Shown here: one piece after another, positions 1 to 5,516 of the stretch
Layout: each line of letters starts with the position of its first letter
Numbering within the stretch: the stretch's first letter is position 1
From: CAYGWP01 sp964353455
Lineage (GTDB): Bacteria; Planctomycetota; Phycisphaerae; FEN-1346
DNA: 12,103 nucleotides
Direction of reading: 5' to 3'
NCBI GenBank assembly: GCA_964353455.1
Contig: CAYGWP010000210.1
Span: forward strand, 1 to 12,103
Made by a program: the position numbers and the translations under genes
The notes under the pieces: model-generated
Told to the model about the DNA's origin: nothing
Databases searched by the model: none
Seen by the model: the letters and a program-made list of their open reading frames with translations, nothing else

Positions 1-192
1 CAGGGCGGCTCGCCGGCCGTTCCAGAGTCTGGACAGCCAGGCCCAGAAGATGCGGTCGCGTTGCCGCAGGGAAGGGCGTTTGACGGACCGCTCGAGGACG
101 GCCAGTTGCTGGCGCAGGGCCAGGTTCTCCATGGCCAGGGCAGCCCGGTTGGCGAGCAGGGCTCGCAGCAGGATGCGGATCAGTTGTATCAA
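1..192 (-). CDS. Transposase/integrase-type protein, N-terminal fragment
   Basis: The minus strand is open from a stop at 229-231 to the left edge. It encodes a hydrophobic leader (IRILLRALLANRAALA) followed by MENLALRQQLAVLERSVKRP, then a segment containing DRIFWAWLSRLW. This Asn-Leu-Ala-Leu-Arg-Gln-Gln-Leu stretch followed by an Arg-Asp-Arg-x-Phe-Trp segment is typical of the N-terminus of integrase-core (rve, IS3/IS481-like) transposases common in environmental bacteria. About 64 codons are visible from a TTG at 190-192. The only in-frame ATG (130-132) falls inside the conserved block, so the TTG or another upstream codon is the likelier start. The catalytic DDE domain would lie beyond the window, so it cannot be said whether the element is intact. 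No terminal inverted repeat was identified in 193-377. It points away from the sugar operon and is probably unrelated to it. Confidence 0.66.
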   Translation of the reverse strand, partial: MIQLIRILLRALLANRAALAMENLALRQQLAVLERSVKRPSLRQRDRIFWAWLSRLWNGRRAAL

Positions 193-253
193 GCCCAGGG
201 TGAGGCCGTCCTTTCTGGCTGGAAGGCCTCAATCGTAGCGGCGCAGAGCGGGG

Positions 254-282
254 CAGACAAGAGACGTAAATGCTTGTAGAAT
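254..282 (+). promoter_or_regulatory. Possible sigma70-like promoter upstream of the URO-D-like gene
   Basis: CAGACA at 254-259 (four of six matches to TTGACA) is followed after 17 bases by TAGAAT at 277-282 (five of six matches to TATAAT). It lies in a locally AT-richer stretch about 95 bases before the ATG at 378. It is the best match seen in the gap after the transposase fragment. Promoter calling by eye in GC-rich DNA is unreliable, so this is a candidate only. Confidence 0.27.
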
Positions 283-377
283 AAGGCGGACGGAGTTTTT
301 GGGATGGACAACCGGGCGATAGGACGCAACCGTAGTTCGGGCAAGTCGAGTATTACCGACAGGAGCAGGCCGCCGCA

Positions 378-1637
378 ATGAATTCCAGACAGAGACTCCA
401 GGCCACGCTCGACCACAGGCAGCCCGACCGCGTGTGCGTCGATTTCGGATCGACCGCTGTCACAGGCATGCACGTGGCCGCCGTCAGCAGACTCAGGCAG
501 GCGATCATCGGCGACACGACCTTCCGCGTGAAGGTCATCGAGCCGTACCAGATGCTCGGCGAGATCGACGAGGCGCTCGGCGAGGCCCTGGGCATCGACG
601 TCGTGGGCGTCCTGGGCCGCACCACCCTCTTCGGGTTCGAGAGCGCGGGCTGGAAACCGTTCGAACTTTTCGACGGCACGCCGGTGCTCGTGCCGGAGAA
701 GTTCAACGTGACGACCGAGGCCGGCGGCGACCTCCTCATGCACCCGGAGGGCGACCTCTCGGCCCCGCCGAGCGGGCGGATGCCAAAGGGTGGCTGGTTC
801 TTCGACAGCATCGTCCGCCAGCCGCCGATCGACGAAGGCCGCCTCGACCCGGCGGACAACCTCAAGGAGTTCGCCCCGTTCGGCGACCGCGAGATCGCTT
901 ACTACCGGCGCGAGGCTGAGCGCCTCGACCGCAGCCCCGGAAAAGGCGCGATCCTCTCGATGCCCGGCACGGCCTTCGGCGACATCGCCCTCGTGCCCGC
1001 TCCATGGATGAAGCGCCCCAAGGGCATCCGCGACATCGCCGAGTGGTACATGTCAACCGCCCTGCGGCCGGACTATGTCCGCAAGGTGTTCCAGAGGCAG
1101 TGCGAGATCGCGCTGGGGAACATCGACATGCTTGCCCCCATCCTGGCCGACCGCGTGCAGGCGGCGTTCCTGACGGGCACGGACTTCGGCACGCAGCGGG
1201 GGCTTTTCATCTCGCCGGCATCGTACCGCGACCTCTTCAAGCCGTTCCACGTCGCGGTCAACAAACGAATCCACGAGAAGACAACGTGGAAGACGTTCAT
1301 CCACACGTGCGGGTCGGTGGTGGACCTTATACCCGACCTGATCGAGGCCGGCTTCGATATTCTGAACCCAGTGCAGACCTCCGCGGCCGGAATGGACCCC
1401 CGGCGACTGAAGAAGGACTTCGGGCGGCAACTGGTGTTCTGGGGCGGCGGGGCCGACACGCAACACACGATGGCGTTCGGCACGCCAGAAGCGGTTTACA
1501 GGGAGGTCCGCGAGCGGATCGAGATATTCGGCGACGGCGGCGGGTTCGTCTTCGATTCGGTGCACAACATCCAAGCCAATACGCCCACCGAGAACCTGCT
1601 TGCGATGTTCAAGGCTATTCGGGATAGTGCCGGCTGA
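378..1637 (+). CDS. Uroporphyrinogen decarboxylase (URO-D/MtaA-like) family protein
   Basis: This 419-residue protein opens with NSRQRLQATLDHRQPDRVCVDF, the usual beginning of URO-D-superfamily proteins of the corrinoid/methyltransferase type rather than true HemE. An AGGAG at 361-365 precedes the ATG by 12 bases. The family has a TIM-barrel fold. Its methyltransferase members (MtaA, CmuA) bind zinc through His-x-Cys plus a later Cys. Here His309-Thr-Cys311 is present, followed by a Gly- and Asp-rich barrel end. The later Cys seems to be replaced by His396 in a VHNIQ-x3-TP-x-EN block, a variant I associate with many uncharacterised environmental URO-D-like proteins. No signal peptide is seen, so it is probably cytoplasmic. 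It lies 73 bases upstream of the sugar-binding lipoprotein and could be co-transcribed with it. The substrate is unknown; methyl transfer or demethylation is a family-based guess. A role in haem synthesis is unlikely given the motif pattern and context. Confidence 0.85.
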   Translation: MNSRQRLQATLDHRQPDRVCVDFGSTAVTGMHVAAVSRLRQAIIGDTTFRVKVIEPYQMLGEIDEALGEALGIDVVGVLGRTTLFGFESAGWKPFELFDGTPVLVPEKFNVTTEAGGDLLMHPEGDLSAPPSGRMPKGGWFFDSIVRQPPIDEGRLDPADNLKEFAPFGDREIAYYRREAERLDRSPGKGAILSMPGTAFGDIALVPAPWMKRPKGIRDIAEWYMSTALRPDYVRKVFQRQCEIALGNIDMLAPILADRVQAAFLTGTDFGTQRGLFISPASYRDLFKPFHVAVNKRIHEKTTWKTFIHTCGSVVDLIPDLIEAGFDILNPVQTSAAGMDPRRLKKDFGRQLVFWGGGADTQHTMAFGTPEAVYREVRERIEIFGDGGGFVFDSVHNIQANTPTENLLAMFKAIRDSAG

Positions 1638-1659
1638 CGGCGGAACGGCTCGGCCGCCG
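1638..1659 (+). other. Short GC hairpin just after the URO-D-like stop codon
   Basis: CGGCGG at 1638-1643 pairs with CCGCCG at 1654-1659 across a 10-base loop, starting immediately after the TGA. There is no following T tract, so it does not look like a complete intrinsic terminator. It could be an attenuating or mRNA-end-protecting hairpin, or chance in GC-rich DNA. Confidence 0.22.
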
Positions 1660-1696
1660 GAATCTCACGGGTTGCCGGGCAGACACTGGCAAGCAC

Positions 1697-1703
1697 ATAG
1701 GAG
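1697..1703 (+). promoter_or_regulatory. Ribosome binding site that sets the GTG start of the sugar-binding lipoprotein
   Basis: ATAGGAG ends seven bases before GTG at 1711. An ATG overlapping it at 1709 is out of frame. Starting at 1711 gives a standard lipoprotein signal, whereas the longer in-frame reading from 1600 overlaps the upstream gene and adds a sequence with no signal-peptide character. The site therefore decides the start. Confidence 0.7.
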
Positions 1704-1710
1704 TGCTCAT

Positions 1711-2694
1711 GTGAAGATACTCGGCATGATTCTTCCGGTCCTGGCGGCGCTACTGGCCGGGTGCAGCAAGCCCGACGCCGCGACGAGCGCCAAGGGCAAG
1801 GGCGATGTCTCCGGCCAACTCTACATCGAGGTCTCGGCCCTGGGCAGCCTCGACTATTTCTATGACCACAAGATGGGGATGGAGATGGCCGGCAGTGCCC
1901 TGGGCGTGCGGACGGAGTACGTCGGCCCCGCCGACTACGACATGAACGCAATGGCGAACGCCCTTGAGTTGGCTATCGCCAGGAACCCCAACGGCATCGT
2001 CGTCGTCGGGTTCGAGAGTTCCCTTGCCGCCCTCGTCGATAAGGCCGCCGCAAGAGGCATCCCGGTCGTGACCGTCGATGCCGATCTGCCCGGCTCGAAG
2101 CGCATCGCCTTCGTCGGCACCGGCAACTACCGGGCCGGCTTCGAGGGCGGCAGGAAACTGGCGGCACTGGTCGGCGGCAAGGGCAAGGTGGCCATCATGA
2201 CCAAGCCGGGCCAGTCGAACCTGGAGGAGCGGGTCCGCGGGTACCAGGATGCCCTCAAGCAGTCGCCCGGCATTGAGGTCGTCCAGGTGGCCGACACGCA
2301 GTCCGACCCGGTTGTGGCGGCCCAGGCGGCGGGGTCGCTGCTCCAGAGATACCCGGACCTTGCGGGCATCGCGTGCGTTGAGGCCGCCGGCGGCACGGGC
2401 GCCGCCACAGCCGTCAAGGAGGCCAACCGGGTCGGCAAGGTCAAGATCGTGGCGATGGACCGCGGCAACGAGGTGCTGGAGTACATCAAGGACGGCGTCA
2501 TCAGCGCCACGGTTGCGCAGCAGACCGCCCTCATGCCCTTCTACGCCGTCCAGATCCTTTACAACCTCAGCAACAACCCGGTTCCCGTGACGACCGACAA
2601 CGCCAAGGCCGGCACCAGCGGCGCGCCCGAGGCGGTCGATACCGGCGTGATCATCGTTGACAGGGACAATTGCCAGTACTTCATGCGGAAGTGA
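1711..2694 (+). CDS. Sugar ABC transporter substrate-binding lipoprotein (CUT2, RbsB-like)
   Basis: The 327-residue precursor starts at GTG and has a lipoprotein signal (KILGMILPVLAALLAGC) with lipobox Leu15-Ala-Gly-Cys18. The mature protein should be lipid-anchored outside the cytoplasmic membrane. The rest is a type I periplasmic binding fold (Peripla_BP_4). Recognisable elements are the repeated AIARNPNGIVVVGFES strand-helix, GIPVVTVDADLP, FVGTGNYRAGFEGG, and a second lobe with the EERVRGYQDAL helix, KVKIVAMDRG and VISATVAQQ. These match binding proteins for ribose, xylose, galactose or rhamnose-type sugars; the exact ligand cannot be read from sequence. It is followed 37 bases later by the cognate ATPase and then the permease, the classical CUT2 set. 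The sequence is intact and of usual length. Confidence 0.92.
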   Translation: MKILGMILPVLAALLAGCSKPDAATSAKGKGDVSGQLYIEVSALGSLDYFYDHKMGMEMAGSALGVRTEYVGPADYDMNAMANALELAIARNPNGIVVVGFESSLAALVDKAAARGIPVVTVDADLPGSKRIAFVGTGNYRAGFEGGRKLAALVGGKGKVAIMTKPGQSNLEERVRGYQDALKQSPGIEVVQVADTQSDPVVAAQAAGSLLQRYPDLAGIACVEAAGGTGAATAVKEANRVGKVKIVAMDRGNEVLEYIKDGVISATVAQQTALMPFYAVQILYNLSNNPVPVTTDNAKAGTSGAPEAVDTGVIIVDRDNCQYFMRK

Positions 2695-2731
2695 TGCAGC
2701 GCGGCGGCGCGGATTCGGAGACAGCGCTCGG

Positions 2732-4264
2732 ATGGCCGACAACACCATTCTCCAGTTGCGCGGGATCAGCAAGGCCTTTCCCGGCGTGCTTGCCCTGGAC
2801 CAGGTTGACTTCGATCTTCGCCGCGGCGAGGTCCACGCGCTCGTCGGCGAGAACGGCGCCGGCAAAAGCACGCTGATGCACATCGTCGGCGGCATCTACC
2901 GGCCCGACTCGGGCGACATTCTTGTGGGCGGGCGACCGGTCCGTTTCCGCGGCGCCCACGACGCCGCCATGCAGGGCATCAGCGTCGTGTACCAGGAACT
3001 GTCGCTTGCGCCGAACCTCTCGGTGGCCGAGAACATCTTCGCCAACCGCCAGCCGGTCCGCGCCTGGAACCTCATTGACTGGGACGCTCTGGAGGGCCGG
3101 TCGCGCGAACTTCTGGGTCTGTTCAACCTCGACCTTCCGCCGCGCACGCCGGTCAAGCATCTCTCGGCGGCGCAGCAGCAGGTGATTGAAATCTTGAAGG
3201 CCATGTCGTACCGGCCGCAAGTCCTCGTGCTGGACGAGCCCACATCGTCGCTGACCGCGCTGGATACGGAACTCCTGTTCCGCAACATGGAACGCTTGAA
3301 GGCCGAGGGCACGAGCATCATCTACATCTCTCACCACCTGCGCGAGGTCTTCCGGGTGGCCGATCGCGTGACGGTCCTCCGCGACGGGCACCGCGTGGAA
3401 TCGCTCTCGGCGGCTGGCCTCACCGAGGATGCACTCATAAGGCGCATGGTTGGGCGTACGCTCGGCAACATCTACGGCGAGCGCAACTGCGAGATCGGGC
3501 CGGAGTACTTCTGCGTCGATGGCCTCGCCCTTCGCCGCGGCGAGATTCTCGGGGTGGCGGGGCTCGTCGGCTCGGGTCGGACGGAATTTGCGCGGGCCCT
3601 TTTCGGCGCCGAGCGGATCGCCTCCGGGGCTTGTCATGTCCCAAAGACGGGATCCAACGGGACAAGGATTGCACCCCGTTGTTGGGGCACCGTCACTCTC
3701 GACGGCCGCCCACTGCACATCCGGTCGCCGAGCCAGGCCATCGCCGCCGGCATCGGGTACCTGACGGAGGACCGAAAGGACCAGGGCCTCTTCCTCAGGA
3801 TGACCGTGCGCGACAACTGCATTGCGCCCAGCCTCTCGCGGTTCGCCGGTCGGCTGGGCATGATGGATGAGCGGCTCATTGGGGAGTTCGCCGAGGCGGC
3901 CCGCTCGCGCTTCGGCATCATCACCCCCTCCGTCCGCCAGACGGTGCGGAACCTCTCGGGCGGCAACCAGCAGAAGGTGCTCCTGGCGATGTGGATGGGC
4001 ATCGCCCCTAAGGTGCTCATCGCCGACGAGCCGACGCGCGGCGTGGACGTGGGCGCAAAGAGTGAAATCTACCGCCTGCTGCGGCAACTGGCCGCATCGG
4101 GCGTGGGCATCATCCTCATCTCGTCGGACCTCCTGGAGATACTGGGCCTGGCGGACCGAATCATCGTGATGCGCCAGGGCGGCATCGCCGGCGAGTTTGC
4201 CCGCCGCGAGGCCACCGAGGAGAACATCATCGCCTGCGCCGCCGGCGTGGGGCTGGAATCGTGA
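2732..4264 (+). CDS. Sugar ABC transporter ATP-binding protein, two NBDs (CUT2, RbsA-like)
   Basis: This 510-residue protein carries two nucleotide-binding domains, as in RbsA/XylG/MglA. NBD1 has Walker A GENGAGKST (39-47), the family's LSAAQQQ signature (144-150), Walker B ending Asp168-Glu169 and the H-loop SHH. NBD2 has the degenerate Walker A GLVGSGRT (277-284), LSGGNQQK (408-415) and ADEPTRGVDVGAKSEIY around Glu433. ATP hydrolysis would power import through the adjacent permease. The ATG at 2732 was chosen because MADNTILQLRGISKAFPG is the usual family start; a longer in-frame reading overlaps the lipoprotein gene. Two oddities lie in NBD2. Residues 301-320 are an extra segment between SG and VTLDG that contains a DNA palindrome. 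The strand region before RRGEILG also looks about a dozen residues shorter than usual. All catalytic motifs remain, so it may still function. Confidence 0.92.
   Translation: MADNTILQLRGISKAFPGVLALDQVDFDLRRGEVHALVGENGAGKSTLMHIVGGIYRPDSGDILVGGRPVRFRGAHDAAMQGISVVYQELSLAPNLSVAENIFANRQPVRAWNLIDWDALEGRSRELLGLFNLDLPPRTPVKHLSAAQQQVIEILKAMSYRPQVLVLDEPTSSLTALDTELLFRNMERLKAEGTSIIYISHHLREVFRVADRVTVLRDGHRVESLSAAGLTEDALIRRMVGRTLGNIYGERNCEIGPEYFCVDGLALRRGEILGVAGLVGSGRTEFARALFGAERIASGACHVPKTGSNGTRIAPRCWGTVTLDGRPLHIRSPSQAIAAGIGYLTEDRKDQGLFLRMTVRDNCIAPSLSRFAGRLGMMDERLIGEFAEAARSRFGIITPSVRQTVRNLSGGNQQKVLLAMWMGIAPKVLIADEPTRGVDVGAKSEIYRLLRQLAASGVGIILISSDLLEILGLADRIIVMRQGGIAGEFARREATEENIIACAAGVGLES
3632..3691 (+). 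repeat. 60-base palindrome-containing insertion inside the ATPase gene
   Basis: RbsA-type proteins normally read SG-x-VTLDG here; this gene has 20 extra codons between SGA and VTLDG. The extra DNA contains the inverted repeat CAACGGG (3655-3661) / CCCGTTG (3675-3681) with a 13-base loop, plus GTCCC (3638-3642) / GGGAC (3659-3663). Its translation is rich in Cys, Pro, Arg, Gly and Trp, unlike the surrounding domain. Being 60 bases, it keeps the frame. Its base pattern resembles a dispersed intergenic repeat, but only one copy is visible here. No clean target duplication could be resolved; GGGGC flanks it loosely at 3626-3630 and 3684-3688. Confidence 0.6.
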
Positions 4265-4320
4265 TGCACAGCCGGGGGCGGCTGTGCCACAACTGTGGTG
4301 CAGCCGCCCTCGGCTGCAAC
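4264..4320 (+). repeat. Palindromic repeat cluster at the ATPase-permease junction
   Basis: Three inverted repeats lie in tandem: GCACAGCC (4266-4273) / GGCTGTGC (4280-4287) with a 6-base loop, CCACA (4287-4291) / TGTGG (4294-4298), and GCAGCCG (4300-4306) / CGGCTGC (4311-4317) with a 4-base loop. The first is the exact reverse complement of the hairpin at 5451-5472. The cluster starts at the overlapping stop/start TGATG of the ATPase gene and ends just before the permease ribosome binding site. It may act as an intercistronic mRNA stabiliser or attenuator, or simply be an inserted element. Confidence 0.75.
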
Positions 4321-4335
4321 CATGACGGAGCGATC

Positions 4336-5316
4336 ATGGCGGAAGCGGAACTTGGCGCACCCGAGCGAAACCTGCTGAGACGGCTCGCTGATCAGCGGGA
4401 GTTTGCTCTGGCAGTCATCCTGCTGGCGGCCGTTGGCGGCGTTGCCATTGCGTCTCCGGAGTCGATGACGATCGACAACCTGTACGCCATCCTGCTGGCC
4501 CTGTCGTTCCAGGCGATCGTGGCCATCGGCATGACGATTCTGCTTATCTCCGGCGGGTTCGACCTGTCGGTCGGGTCCACGGCCGGGCTGGCGGCGGCGG
4601 TCGCGGGAATGGCGATGGTCAGCGGCGTGCCGGTGCCGGCGGCGATACTGCTCGGCCTCGGCGTGGGCGCGGCGGTGGGCTTCGTGAACGGCCTCTTCAT
4701 CGCCCGGATCGGGATAAACCCATTCATCACCACCCTGGGCATGATGGGCGTGGTCCGCGGACTGGTCGATATCATCACGCAGGGCCGCAACATCTCCGGG
4801 CTGCCGGATGAGTTCAAGTGGATCGGCCAGGGCAAGGTGCTGGACGTGCAGCACCCGATCGTCATCTGTCTGGTCTTGGTGGCCGTGGGGGACCTCCTGC
4901 TGCGGAAGTCGCGGTTCCTGCGGCAGAACTACTACATCGGCGGCAGCGAGAAGGCGGCCATCCTGTCGGGCATCAACGTCAACCGCATGAAGATCTTCAA
5001 CTACGTGCTGACGGGCGTTCTGGCCGCCGTCGCCGGGCTGATCACCGCGGCGCGGTTCGGCAACGTCTCGGTCACGCTGGGGAAGAACCTGGAACTCCAG
5101 GTGATCACGGCGGTGATCATCGGCGGGGCGAGCCTCCAGGGGGGCGAGGGGACGATCCTCGGAGCGCTCCTCGGGTCGCTGCTCATGGCTATGATCGTGA
5201 CCGCCATCAATATCTTTCACGTCGATATCTACTGGAACACGTTCATCATCGGGGCCACGCTCCTTGTGGCCGTGCTGATCGACGTCTTGAGCAAGAGAAA
5301 ACGCAGCACCGCGTAG
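4336..5316 (+). CDS. Sugar ABC transporter permease (CUT2, RbsC-like)
   Basis: This 326-residue, highly hydrophobic protein of the BPD_transp_2 family forms the membrane channel of the importer. Family landmarks are a first membrane helix at EFALAVILLAAVGGVAIA, LSFQAIVAIGMTILLISGGFDLSVGS, INPFITTLGMMGVVRGL and the late VITAVIIGGASLQGGEGTILGALLG block that contacts the ATPase. Roughly eight to ten membrane segments are expected. The ATG at 4336 was chosen because GGAG at 4327-4330 sits five bases upstream and MAEAELGAPERNLLRRLADQ is a plausible cytoplasmic N-terminus. An ATG at 4264, overlapping the ATPase stop, is in frame and would add 24 residues encoded by the palindromic repeat cluster (Cys- and Gly-rich, unlike family members). 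The gene is of usual length and appears intact. Confidence 0.92.
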   Translation: MAEAELGAPERNLLRRLADQREFALAVILLAAVGGVAIASPESMTIDNLYAILLALSFQAIVAIGMTILLISGGFDLSVGSTAGLAAAVAGMAMVSGVPVPAAILLGLGVGAAVGFVNGLFIARIGINPFITTLGMMGVVRGLVDIITQGRNISGLPDEFKWIGQGKVLDVQHPIVICLVLVAVGDLLLRKSRFLRQNYYIGGSEKAAILSGINVNRMKIFNYVLTGVLAAVAGLITAARFGNVSVTLGKNLELQVITAVIIGGASLQGGEGTILGALLGSLLMAMIVTAINIFHVDIYWNTFIIGATLLVAVLIDVLSKRKRSTA

Positions 5317-5356
5317 GGTGGTCTTGCGCCTGAAGAAAATGGCACAGTTGTCTGAA

Positions 5357-5444
5357 TTTGTCATTCTGAGCCGCCTTCGGGCGGCGAAGAATCTGCCGTG
5401 GCGATTCCCACGGCGAGATTCTTCGCTCCGCTCAGAATGACAAA
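5357..5444 (+). repeat. Long cruciform-like inverted repeat after the permease gene
   Basis: Outer arms TTTGTCATTCTGAG (5357-5370) and CTCAGAATGACAAA (5431-5444) match perfectly. A second pair, GAAGAATCT (5386-5394) / AGATTCTTC (5416-5424), is nested inside. An inner hairpin GCCGTGG (5395-5401) / CCACGGC (5408-5414) forms the tip. One arm has its own side hairpin CCGCC-TTCG-GGCGG (5371-5384), a stable UUCG-type tetraloop. The CATTCTGAG...GAAGAATCT pattern is a dispersed repeat I recognise from many environmental genomes. It may act as an RNA structure or transcription-attenuating element, but there is no T tract. Confidence 0.8.
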
Positions 5445-5447
5445 CAC

Positions 5448-5495
5448 GTGGCACAGCCGCCCCCGGCTGTGCACGCCCGGGGGCGGGCGTGCCAC
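5448..5495 (+). repeat. Double palindromic repeat upstream of the malectin-containing hydrolase
   Basis: Two hairpins share their central GC: GCACAGCC (5451-5458) / GGCTGTGC (5465-5472) and GCACGCCC (5471-5478) / GGGCGTGC (5485-5492), each with a 6-base loop. Outer GTGGCAC (5448-5454) pairs with GTGCCAC (5489-5495), so the unit can also fold as one larger stem. It ends nine bases before the AAAGGAG ribosome binding site of the next gene. It belongs to the same family as the elements at 4264-4320 and 10454-10503. Together with 5357-5444 it fills most of the 200-base gap after the permease gene, where no clear promoter was seen. Confidence 0.78.
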
Positions 5496-5516
5496 AGATG
5501 AACAAAGGAGAGCGTC

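Noticed and set aside
378..1637. Haem-biosynthesis uroporphyrinogen decarboxylase (HemE)
   Set aside because: The HTCG zinc-type motif, the length of 419 residues and the sugar-transport context fit the URO-D-like methyltransferase branch, not HemE.
1750..2895. Long open frames on the minus strand opposite the transporter genes
   Set aside because: They are rich in Arg, His and Asp, lack recognisable domains and mirror the codon bias of the + strand genes; these are shadow frames of GC-rich coding DNA.
5357..5444. Intrinsic terminator after the permease
   Set aside because: The hairpin is strong but there is no T tract on either side, and the structure fits a dispersed repeat better.
4264..5495. 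Repeat clusters considered as a CRISPR array
   Set aside because: Units are palindromes of differing sequence without regular spacers or spacing, and no cas gene is present.
4069..5505. A 478-codon minus-strand frame across the permease and the repeat region
   Set aside because: Its sequence is His/Asp/Arg-rich low-complexity shadow of the permease, and its start lies in the palindromic repeats.
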